Source of the DNA: DATKXO01 sp035528995
GTDB taxonomy: Bacteria > Planctomycetota > Phycisphaerae > UBA1845
Assembly: GCA_035528995.1 (NCBI GenBank)
Contig: DATKXO010000149.1
Span: forward strand, 1 to 15,907
Reading direction: 5' to 3'
Length of the DNA: 15,907 bases
The notes beneath the pieces were generated by a model. It saw only the letters and a program-made list of their open reading frames with translations. It was not told where the DNA came from and searched no databases. The position numbers and the translations under genes were made by a program. This document shows positions 1-6,633 of this stretch, one piece after another (position 1 is the first letter of the stretch; each line of letters begins with the position of its first letter).

Positions 1-579
1 GAGCCGACCATCGATTGGTCCCAGATCGCCGAGGAGGAGACGCGACAGAGGATTATCCGTATCTCGGCGGAGGGGCTCCGCAACGGGGACCCGCGGCAGA
101 ACGTCCTTGTCCGGCCGGGCGACACGATCCGCCTGACCGCCGGGGAAATCGGCGAATACTTTATGATGGGGGCGGTCAGCCGGCCGGGGGGATATGCGCT
201 GGGCGGGCGACGGCTGACGCTCAAGACCGCGATCGCGGCGGCCGGCAACCTGAACACGCTGGCCTGGCCTTCGCGATGCACGGTTTACCGGCGATTGGGG
301 GACCGGGAGGAAATGATCCAGGTGGACGTGGACCGGATATTTGCCGGGAAGGATGCGGACTTCTATATAAAGAGGAACGACCTGATTGTGTTCGGGACGC
401 ACCCGATCTCCATGTTCCTGGCGGTGGTGCGCAGCGCGTTCCGCATGACCTACGGTTTCGGATTCGTCTACGATCGCAACTTCGCGGACGTGGACAACCA
501 GAAGCGCAACCTGCGGGTGCAGCAAAACACGCTGCGGGAGATTCAGCAGCAAGGTCAACTCCCCGGCCTGTTCCCCTAG
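1..579 (+). CDS. Polysaccharide export protein, Wza/SLBB family (5' partial)
   Basis: This is the C-terminal 192 residues of an outer-membrane polysaccharide export protein; the open frame runs in from the left edge, so the signal peptide and the Poly_export domain are outside the window. The visible part has a typical SLBB layout: a 'VRPGD' strand near residue 39, a 'GAVSRPGGY' turn near residue 57, an 'LTLKTAIAAAGNL' helix, then a strand-rich stretch ending in 'YIKRNDLIVFG', which corresponds to the usual 'L.pGDvI.V' close of such domains. In the Wza family this protein forms the outer-membrane channel for capsule or exopolysaccharide. The stop codon lies inside the ribosome binding site of the exosortase gene, and a Wzc-type kinase follows, so this is an EPS operon. 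The family call is firm; which polymer is exported cannot be told. A Met at base 163 is internal and not the true start. Confidence 0.88.
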   Translation, partial: EPTIDWSQIAEEETRQRIIRISAEGLRNGDPRQNVLVRPGDTIRLTAGEIGEYFMMGAVSRPGGYALGGRRLTLKTAIAAAGNLNTLAWPSRCTVYRRLGDREEMIQVDVDRIFAGKDADFYIKRNDLIVFGTHPISMFLAVVRSAFRMTYGFGFVYDRNFADVDNQKRNLRVQQNTLREIQQQGQLPGLFP

Positions 580-583
580 GAGG
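578..583 (+). promoter_or_regulatory. Ribosome binding site that sets the exosortase start
   Basis: A perfect AGGAGG overlaps the stop codon of the upstream gene. It ends 6 bases before TTG at 590, while the alternative GTG at 584 would directly abut it. The spacing favours the TTG start. Confidence 0.6.
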
Positions 584-589
584 GTGGGT

Positions 590-1507
590 TTGAGCAACGG
601 TTCGCGAGTCGCGACGCGCCGGCCGCCCCGCAGTTGGGGCGAGCTGATCCATCCCGGCGTGTGGGTTCAGATGGTGGTGATCGCCGTCCTGCTGGTCGCC
701 GCCTACTGGGTGCCGCTGTGCGACAAGGTGATCTACCCCTGGCTGCACGACGCCAACTGGTCACACGGCCCGCTGGTTCCGCTGTTCAGCCTTTATTTTC
801 TGTCCACCCAGAAGCGGAACCTGGCCAAGGCCCAGCCACGGACCAACTCCCTGGGGCTGGCCCTGCTGTTGATCGCTCTGGCGTCCTATTTCTGGTTCCT
901 GATCTGGATGCCGATGTCCTACCCGCGTCTGCTGTCGTTCGTGTTGGCCATCGTCGGGGTGACGCTGTACCTGGCGGGCTGGCAAGTGCTCCGCGTGGTC
1001 TGGTTCCCCATTCTGTTCCTGCTGCTGGCCGTGCCGCTGCCGGACTCGATCTACGTGGACGTGACGATGCCGCTGAGGAAGCTGGCGTCTCAGGTTTCGG
1101 CCTCGGTGTTGTCGGTGATCCCGGACCTGATCGCCGAGACATCGGGTGTGACGATCGAGTACTTCTACCGCGACAAGCCCGGGACGCTGAACGTGGAGGA
1201 AGCGTGCAGCGGCATGCGGCTGATGATGGCGTTCTTCACGCTGGGGCTGGCGATGGCCTATCTGGGGGAGCGTCCCGTCTGGCAGCGCGTGATCATGGTG
1301 ATGGCCTGCATTCCGATCGCGGTGTTCTGCAACATGATCCGGGTGACCACGACCGGGCTGATCCACGTGTTCGACTACAAGAGCCTGGCCTCGGGCACGC
1401 CGCACGAACTTCTGGGGCTGGCCATGCTCCCTATCGCCTGGGGGCTGCTGGCCCTGATCGGATACGTGCTCAAGAACATCTTCGTGGAGGTCGCGGACGA
1501 TTCCTGA
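590..1507 (+). CDS. Exosortase/archaeosortase family membrane protease
   Basis: A 305-residue multi-pass membrane protein of the exosortase (EpsH) family, which cleaves C-terminal sorting signals of PEP-CTERM-type proteins and transfers them to the cell surface. The conserved catalytic set is visible: Cys206 in 'EEACSGMR', Arg251 in 'CNMIRV' and His272 in 'TPHELLG', each at or near a membrane helix as in the family. About eight hydrophobic segments are present, for example around residues 27-41, 89-107, 111-129 and 136-148. The start is taken as TTG at 590 because of the AGGAGG spacing; GTG at 584 would add two residues. The gene overlaps the ribosome binding region of the SLBB gene and lies 61 bases before the autokinase gene, so all three are probably one transcript. 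Exosortases are known to occur beside EPS genes. No EpsI-like partner domain and no PEP-CTERM target is seen in the window. Confidence 0.9.
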   Translation: MSNGSRVATRRPPRSWGELIHPGVWVQMVVIAVLLVAAYWVPLCDKVIYPWLHDANWSHGPLVPLFSLYFLSTQKRNLAKAQPRTNSLGLALLLIALASYFWFLIWMPMSYPRLLSFVLAIVGVTLYLAGWQVLRVVWFPILFLLLAVPLPDSIYVDVTMPLRKLASQVSASVLSVIPDLIAETSGVTIEYFYRDKPGTLNVEEACSGMRLMMAFFTLGLAMAYLGERPVWQRVIMVMACIPIAVFCNMIRVTTTGLIHVFDYKSLASGTPHELLGLAMLPIAWGLLALIGYVLKNIFVEVADDS

Positions 1508-1568
1508 ACCGCGGGCAGGTGGGCCGGGCGAGCGAACGAGCTGATTGGCCCGGCACCGAGGGGCGGTC

Positions 1569-3851
1569 ATGACAACCCTACCGGCAACCGTTCAAGAGCG
1601 AATCCCCCTACCGGCTACCGGTACGCCGGCAGCGAGCACCGGCGCGGGCGTCACCGCCGGCGACGTACTCGCCATGCTCAGGCGTCGCGCGGTGATGATC
1701 ATCCTGCTTTGGCTTCCCTTCAGCATGGTGGCGGTCGGGCTGTTCTTTCTGGTGTACATCTACTTTCCGACCTACATGGCGGACGCCTGGGTGGAATGTC
1801 TCAGCGACCAGCCGAAGGCGGGCCAGCAGCTCATCCAGCAGGCCCTGGCCAAGGACCTGCACGAGCGTTTCATCAACAGCCAGGCCCAGCTGATCACCAG
1901 CTCCGAGGTGCTCAATGCGGCGCTCAAGACGCCCGAGGTCCGGGGGACCGCCTGGTTCAGGGAGCTGGACCCGCAAGAACGGTTTCTGGCCCTGCAGGAG
2001 ACCATCGGCGCAGGCGCAATGAAGAACACGAACTACCTGCGTGTGGCCATGCGCTGCCGAGCGCAAACCGATCCGGCGGTGATCGTGCGTCAGGTGGTCG
2101 GGCAGTTCCTGAACATGGTGCAGGACCGGGCCAAAACGGCATTCCGGGAGGAGCTGAAGGACTACAAGAACGAGGAAGCTGATCTGGCCAAGCGGATCGC
2201 GGATAAGCTGGAAACGATCAAGGCCTTCACCGCCACGTTGCCGCCGGGCGGGCTGACCAACCGGGGCGGCATCGTCTACGAACAGTTGGCCATCTACGCC
2301 GAACAGGTGGCCGCCCTCGAGCTTCAGACCATGGAGCTGGAGGGGCTTTCGCAAGTGCACAACGACCCGTCCGGCCCCGGGGTGTCGGCGGAGGACCGTC
2401 AGGTTGTGGAACGGGACCCGATGGTTCAGAACTTGTCCAACCAGCTCTTCTACATCGAGCAGCAGTATGACATCCTGTTGGACAAGTTCGGGACGGAACA
2501 TCGCCAGGTGAAAGCCCTGGCCAGGCGTCGCGACGCGGTCAACCGTCAACTCAACCAGTTTCGCGAACAGCGGCTGACGGACATCCTGGATTTTCGTCGC
2601 GAGCAGGTGCGGACGGCGTTCCTGAACTCGCAGCACGCGTTGCTGCTGGCTCGGGACAAGCTGACCGAGGCCCAGGCGGCCCAGGCGGACCTGGACCGCA
2701 AGATGTCCGAGTTGCAGACACTCCAGGACGAACTGTCCGCGTTGAAGGAGGCTCGGGCCCAGACCAGTGCTTTCGTTCGCGACATCGAACGGGTGGTCGC
2801 CGACCGGGAGACGATCCGGGTCAGCCTGGCCCAGCAGGCCACCGATCCTTTGAAGCGTTCCTCGCCGCACGTCATGTGGCTGCCGGCCGGCGTGGTCCTG
2901 GCGTTCATGTTTGCGGTCGGGCTCGCCCTGCTGTTGGAGTTCACCGACACCTCGGTGCGCACGCCACAGGACATCGTGCGGCATCTGAACATCCCCGTAC
3001 TGGGAATGGTGCCGGACGTGGACGACGAGGAGGTGCCGATCGATCGAGTGGAAACGGCGGTCCGCGATGCCCCCCACTCGATGATCGTGGAGGCCTTCCG
3101 GACCATCCGCACCAATCTCCAGTTCAGCGCCTCGGCCGAGCGGCAGCGAACCATCATCGTGACCAGCGCCCTTCCCGAGCACGGCAAGACCACCATCGCC
3201 AGCAACCTGGCGGCGTCGCTGGCCCAGGGCGGGCGCCGGGTTCTGCTGGTGGACGCCAACTTCCGCCGTCCGACGCTGCACAAGATCTACGAGCAGCCGG
3301 GCAAGATGGGGTTGAGCAACCTGCTGGTGGGCGACGGAGCGGTGGAGGATTTGGCCTGCAAGACCGACATCGCCAACCTCGACATCCTGTTTTCGGGTCC
3401 CATTCCGCCGAACCCGGCCGAGCGACTGGGCAGTCAGCAGGTGCACGAGGTCCTGGATCAGGCCCTGGCCCGCTATGACCAGGTCATTTTCGACTCGCCT
3501 CCGGTCCTGCTGGCCTCGGACGCCATCGTGCTGGCCACGTATGTGGATGGAGTGGTCATGGTGTGCCGGGCGAAGGAGAGTTCGCGCGGCGCGTCGCAGC
3601 GGGCCTGCCACCTGCTGACCCGAGTGAACGCCCACATCTTCGGGGCGGTGCTCAACGCCGCCCGGGTGCGCCGCGGCGGGTACTATCGCGAACAGATGGC
3701 CGCGTTCTACGACTACCAGGCCGAAGCCCTGCTGGAGAAAGAGGACCAGCCCGCCTTGCCGACGGATCAGGACGTGGAGCAGGCCCGCGGACCGGACCAC
3801 GGGGAGGACGCAGACCGCACAAGCGACCAGGACGAAACCGACCGCGACTAG
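1569..3851 (+). CDS. Polysaccharide co-polymerase / BY-kinase tyrosine autokinase (Wzc/ExoP type)
   Basis: A 760-residue inner-membrane protein that combines a Wzz chain-length domain with a cytoplasmic bacterial tyrosine kinase. TM1 is at about residues 42-66 and TM2 at about 435-458; between them lies a long periplasmic region rich in Gln, Glu and Leu that should be coiled coil. The kinase part has Walker A 'PEHGKTT' (Lys540), Walker A' 'VDANFRR' (Asp562) and Walker B 'VIFDSPP' (Asp642). After it comes a short tyrosine cluster (Y705, Y706, Y714, Y716), the usual autophosphorylation site, and a very acidic tail. Walker A is slightly unusual, with 'EHGK' where 'GEGK' is typical. ATG 1569 is preferred to TTG 1545 because GAGGGG lies 5 bases upstream and the extra residues look non-native. 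It is the last gene of the EPS operon, followed by hairpins. In this family phosphorylation cycles control polymer length and export with the Wza-like channel. Confidence 0.92.
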   Translation: MTTLPATVQERIPLPATGTPAASTGAGVTAGDVLAMLRRRAVMIILLWLPFSMVAVGLFFLVYIYFPTYMADAWVECLSDQPKAGQQLIQQALAKDLHERFINSQAQLITSSEVLNAALKTPEVRGTAWFRELDPQERFLALQETIGAGAMKNTNYLRVAMRCRAQTDPAVIVRQVVGQFLNMVQDRAKTAFREELKDYKNEEADLAKRIADKLETIKAFTATLPPGGLTNRGGIVYEQLAIYAEQVAALELQTMELEGLSQVHNDPSGPGVSAEDRQVVERDPMVQNLSNQLFYIEQQYDILLDKFGTEHRQVKALARRRDAVNRQLNQFREQRLTDILDFRREQVRTAFLNSQHALLLARDKLTEAQAAQADLDRKMSELQTLQDELSALKEARAQTSAFVRDIERVVADRETIRVSLAQQATDPLKRSSPHVMWLPAGVVLAFMFAVGLALLLEFTDTSVRTPQDIVRHLNIPVLGMVPDVDDEEVPIDRVETAVRDAPHSMIVEAFRTIRTNLQFSASAERQRTIIVTSALPEHGKTTIASNLAASLAQGGRRVLLVDANFRRPTLHKIYEQPGKMGLSNLLVGDGAVEDLACKTDIANLDILFSGPIPPNPAERLGSQQVHEVLDQALARYDQVIFDSPPVLLASDAIVLATYVDGVVMVCRAKESSRGASQRACHLLTRVNAHIFGAVLNAARVRRGGYYREQMAAFYDYQAEALLEKEDQPALPTDQDVEQARGPDHGEDADRTSDQDETDRD

Positions 3852-3863
3852 TGCAAGGCGTGC

Positions 3864-3892
3864 GCCGCCGGCGCAGTTGCGGCGCCGGTGGC
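3864..3892 (+). terminator. GC-rich hairpin after the EPS operon
   Basis: Arms 3864-3874 and 3882-3892 pair over 11 positions, with one G-T wobble, around a 7-base loop. It starts 12 bases after the autokinase stop codon. There is no T-run after it, so this is either a GC-type terminator or an mRNA-stabilising 3' hairpin. Confidence 0.45.
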
Positions 3893-3914
3893 CCGACGCA
3901 AGGCGCCCGTGAAC

Positions 3915-3955
3915 GTCGAAGGCGAACCCCGCTCCCCGCGGAGTCCGCCTTCGAC
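3915..3955. repeat. Perfect 10-bp inverted repeat between convergent genes
   Basis: GTCGAAGGCG at 3915-3924 is exactly matched by CGCCTTCGAC at 3946-3955. A small CTCC/GGAG inner stem may form in the 21-base loop. It sits between the EPS operon end and the end of the - strand gene at 3994. It could act as a bidirectional terminator, although neither side has a T-run. Confidence 0.5.
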
Positions 3956-3993
3956 CCAAAGCGCGCAACTACATCTATTGCCTCGGCAGCGAT

Positions 3994-4449
3994 TCAGCGG
4001 TTGTCCCCGTAGGACACCTGAAGCGCGCCGTAGTCGGCCAGATCTACGTCTCCGTCGCGGTCGAGATCCACACTCTGACAATACTCGGCGAGCGATCCGC
4101 CGGCCGGGCCGGTGAGACACCGGGCCACGGCCCGAGCCTGTTCAGCCTGACCTGCCGGGATGGCATTGACCACGTCCGCGCCGGACGAGTTGCCCATGCC
4201 GTCCGGCACGTCCGAAGAAACGCCGAGCCGCCACACGGTAACCAGTCCGACGACCAGGGCGACCCCCGCCGCCACCTGCAGGCCGACGAACAAGCGGTGC
4301 GTCAGACGGCGCGGCCGCTCGCACCGACCCCCCTGAACCAGCGAGGCCACGTCCACCGGCGTCTGCCGGAAAACGCCGGCCTCTTCCAGGTCGCGTACCT
4401 GGGCGATCAGGCGTTCGATGTCGTCAGGTTGACGCGGTTGATCGGTCAT
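3994..4449 (-). CDS. Single-pass membrane protein with C-terminal dockerin-like EF-hand; possible anti-sigma factor
   Basis: A 151-residue protein I cannot place in a named family. It has a hydrophilic N-terminal part of about 52 residues, a membrane helix at about 54-74 ('GLQVAAGVALVVGLV'), a short linker, and a C-terminal module with 'CLTGPAGG', a second cysteine and a 12-residue loop D128-x-D130-x-D132-G-D-V-D-L-A-D139. That loop fits a dockerin/EF-hand calcium site and resembles a module common at the C-terminus of planctomycete exported proteins. It lies 70 bases downstream of an ECF-type sigma factor on the same strand, and a short cytoplasmic head plus one membrane helix is the usual plan of an anti-sigma factor, so that role is inferred. 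No ZAS zinc motif (HxxxCxxC) is visible in the head. Full dockerins have two such loops; only one is present here. Confidence 0.78.
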   Translation of the reverse strand: MTDQPRQPDDIERLIAQVRDLEEAGVFRQTPVDVASLVQGGRCERPRRLTHRLFVGLQVAAGVALVVGLVTVWRLGVSSDVPDGMGNSSGADVVNAIPAGQAEQARAVARCLTGPAGGSLAEYCQSVDLDRDGDVDLADYGALQVSYGDNR

Positions 4450-4519
4450 CGTCGGGTATCACCACGTGGGCCGAACACGCACGACCAGCCCACCGGAAGA
4501 GGGGTCGGACGGCCCGGGC

Positions 4520-5131
4520 CTAGGCGCGGGACGGTCTGCCCTTTTTTTCCAGGCATTGACGGAGGGCGGCCAGGACCCTGGGCCAGCGGGACCGAAGGGT
4601 CGATTCCGGCATTCCAAGCCGCTGGGCGGCCTCGGTCCAGCGACCGGCGGTGATGGCCTCAATCTCGCCGCACAGACGCCCGTCCGCCTGCTCCAACTCA
4701 CCCATGCAGACCCGCAGGGCCGTCAGCTCCTCCATGTTGGCCAGCACTTCGAGCGTATCTTCTTGCTGGGCAACAGGTTCCAGATGATCCAGGTCGCCGG
4801 ACGGATCCCGGCTGAGCGGCGTGCTCGAGCGTCGGCGCAGGGCATCGATGCACCGACGTCGGGCGATCTGGATGAAATAGGACGGGGCGTTGGTTACTTC
4901 GCGATGGGCCCCGGCGTGGGCCGAGCGGCACAGATCGCTCCAGACTTCCGAGGCCACGCCGTCCAGCCACAAGGGGTCCCGCTGGCAGCGCCGGCGGCTG
5001 GCCCGGTAGATCGTGTACCGGACCAGCCGATCGTACCGGTCCATCAGCCGCCGCAGTGCCACCGGGTCCTCGCGGCGGATCGCGACGAGAAGCTCGTTGT
5101 CCGAGGGTTCTTCTGCTGGCCGTTGCCCCAT
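4520..5131 (-). CDS. ECF-type RNA polymerase sigma factor
   Basis: A 203-residue cytoplasmic protein with the two-domain plan of sigma-70 family ECF factors. Region 2 spans about residues 24-101 ('LMDRYDRLVRYTIYRAS' through 'FIQIARRRCIDALRRR'), followed by an acidic linker. Region 4 spans about 145-195, with a helix-turn-helix around 'EAAQRLGMPESTLRSRW' that should contact the -35 element. It is followed 70 bases later by a membrane protein that may be its regulator. No Shine-Dalgarno sequence precedes the ATG at 5131, and a possible promoter lies so close that the mRNA may be leaderless. It is divergent from the oxidase operon, with 119 bases between the two starts. The family call is good, but the subgroup and target genes cannot be told. 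Some insertions after region 2.1 (residues 47-60) make it a little longer than many ECF factors. Confidence 0.87.
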   Translation of the reverse strand: MGQRPAEEPSDNELLVAIRREDPVALRRLMDRYDRLVRYTIYRASRRRCQRDPLWLDGVASEVWSDLCRSAHAGAHREVTNAPSYFIQIARRRCIDALRRRSSTPLSRDPSGDLDHLEPVAQQEDTLEVLANMEELTALRVCMGELEQADGRLCGEIEAITAGRWTEAAQRLGMPESTLRSRWPRVLAALRQCLEKKGRPSRA

Positions 5132-5137
5132 GGGCGC

Positions 5138-5165
5138 ATTGTGGCCGGGCGGTCGGCCCGGTCAA
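5138..5165 (-). promoter_or_regulatory. Possible promoter of the sigma factor gene
   Basis: On the - strand, TTGACC (5165-5160) is followed after 16 bases by CACAAT (5143-5138). Transcription would start at about 5131, which is the A of the start codon. The -10 match is only moderate. Confidence 0.3.
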
Positions 5166-5188
5166 CCTGCCGCGGCCGGTGCCAGCGC

Positions 5189-5217
5189 TTGTCAGATGCG
5201 AGGCCGGCGCATACGCT
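5189..5217 (+). promoter_or_regulatory. Possible sigma-70-type promoter of the oxidase operon
   Basis: TTGTCA (5189-5194) and TACGCT (5212-5217) are separated by 17 bases. The start of transcription would lie near 5224, leaving a leader of about 27 bases that contains the GGAGGA ribosome site. The -10 match is weak. Confidence 0.4.
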
Positions 5218-5234
5218 CCTACGTTGTGAGGCTT

Positions 5235-5240
5235 GGAGGA
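5235..5240 (+). promoter_or_regulatory. Ribosome binding site of the first oxidase gene
   Basis: GGAGGA ends 10 bases before ATG 5251. An upstream in-frame TTG at 5233 would overlap this site, so the ATG is taken as the start. Confidence 0.6.
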
Positions 5241-5250
5241 AATCCGGCCT

Positions 5251-6633
5251 ATGCACTACCCACAGTTCACATGTCCTCCGCTGGGGGGCGGGATACTCAT
5301 CGCGATCGTGGCGATCACTCACGTGGTGATCGCCCACTACGCGGTCGGTGCGGGGATCTTCCTGGCCGTCACCCAGACACTGGCCCGGCGCCGGGGCGAC
5401 GAGCTGCTGCTGCGCTTCCTGCGCGACCAGGCCAAGTTCCTGGTGCTGTTCTCTTTCGTGGCCGGCGTGGTGACCGGCGTGGGCATCTGGTTCTGCATCT
5501 CACTGGTCAGCCCGCAGGCGACCAGCGCCCTGATCCACCAGTTCGCCTGGGGCTGGGCGGCGGAATGGTGCTTCTTCCTGCTGGAGATCATCGCGGGCTA
5601 CGTCTACTACTACGGCTGGGACCGCCTGACGGGCCGCCAGCACCTGGCGGTGGCCTGGATCTATGCGGTCAGCGCCTACCTGTCGCTGGTGCTGATCAAC
5701 GGCATCATCAGCTTCATGCTCACGCCGGGCGGATGGAACCAGGTCATCGCCAACCCGGACTACGACGGCGACCTGGCGTTCTGGACCGGGCTGTTGAACC
5801 CGAGCTTCTGGCCGTCGGTCCTGCTGCGGACGATCTCCTGCCTGGCTCTGGCGGGCATCTTTGTGGCCATCATCGTGAACCTGTCCCGGTCCTACCGCCG
5901 GGGGGAACGCCGCCGAATCATCAACCATGCCAGTTGGTTTCTCGTGCCGCTGGGGCTGATGGTGCCGCTGGCCGTCTGGTACTTCCTGACCTTGCCGCAG
6001 GAGGCCAGGAGCCTGCCGCTGGGCGATGCCATCGCGATGACACTGTTCCTGGCGTTCGGGCTGGTCTCCAGCGTGCTGATCGGCGGGTACGCCTACTTCG
6101 CCTTGGTGCGCAATCGGCGGGACATCACTCTGGAGACGGCGCTTCTGCTGCTGGGCGTGGCGGTGATCGCCACGGGCTCGATGGAGTTCGTGCGCGAGGG
6201 CATCCGCAAGCCGTATGTGATCTACAGCCATCTGTACAGCAATCAGATCCCGGCCACCGACGAGTGGCGGCAGCGGCTGGAAAGCGAAGGCGTTCTGGCC
6301 CACGCCCGCTTCGCGCGTCCGCCGACGGTGTCACTGGAGGACCTGCCCGATCTGCCGCTGCACGTTCAGGGGCGGTACGTATTCAACGCCGAGTGCCGGG
6401 CGTGTCACGAAATCGGCGGGACGAACGACATCGTTCCTCTGATCGGAGAGGCCCCGCGCGCATGGCTGGACGAGACGCTGCGCCACCTGCACGACATCAA
6501 GTACTACATGCCGCCGTTCCTGGGCACCGAGCAGGAGCGGCGGGCGCTGGTCGAGTACCAGTACCGCCTGGCGCACCCGCAGGAGTTCGAGACCCCGACA
6601 GCAGGCGGAGCGAACGTCCCCGATGCCGACTGA
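5251..6633 (+). CDS. Cytochrome bd-like oxidase subunit I (CydA superfamily) with C-terminal cytochrome c domain
   Basis: A 460-residue protein with a membrane part (about residues 15-310, some eight helices) and a C-terminal c-type heme domain. Features shared with CydA are His24 in the first helix (like E. coli His19), 'GVVTGVGI' near residue 72, two glutamates Glu105 and Glu112 in 'AAEWCFFLLE' (like E99 and E107), and 'YYGWDRL' after them. 'MEFVREGIRKPY' near residue 311 resembles the Glu445 region. The heme c motif is C382-x-x-C385-H386, with Met420 in 'YYMPPF' as the likely sixth ligand. The long Q-loop and the His186 equivalent of the b558 site are not seen. Such a protein would reduce O2, drawing electrons from a c-type cytochrome rather than directly from quinol; this matches my memory of the published OR-C family of bd-like enzymes. 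It overlaps the second subunit gene by 11 bases. Confidence 0.85.
   Translation: MHYPQFTCPPLGGGILIAIVAITHVVIAHYAVGAGIFLAVTQTLARRRGDELLLRFLRDQAKFLVLFSFVAGVVTGVGIWFCISLVSPQATSALIHQFAWGWAAEWCFFLLEIIAGYVYYYGWDRLTGRQHLAVAWIYAVSAYLSLVLINGIISFMLTPGGWNQVIANPDYDGDLAFWTGLLNPSFWPSVLLRTISCLALAGIFVAIIVNLSRSYRRGERRRIINHASWFLVPLGLMVPLAVWYFLTLPQEARSLPLGDAIAMTLFLAFGLVSSVLIGGYAYFALVRNRRDITLETALLLLGVAVIATGSMEFVREGIRKPYVIYSHLYSNQIPATDEWRQRLESEGVLAHARFARPPTVSLEDLPDLPLHVQGRYVFNAECRACHEIGGTNDIVPLIGEAPRAWLDETLRHLHDIKYYMPPFLGTEQERRALVEYQYRLAHPQEFETPTAGGANVPDAD

Noticed and set aside
1608..3968. A 786-codon open frame on the - strand across the autokinase gene
   Set aside because: It is antisense to a gene with clear Walker motifs, and its translation is rich in His, Arg, Gln and Val with no recognisable motif; long antisense frames are expected in GC-rich DNA.
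4142..4324. Short - strand frame inside the EF-hand protein gene
   Set aside because: It is an Arg/Gly-rich shadow of the membrane protein frame.
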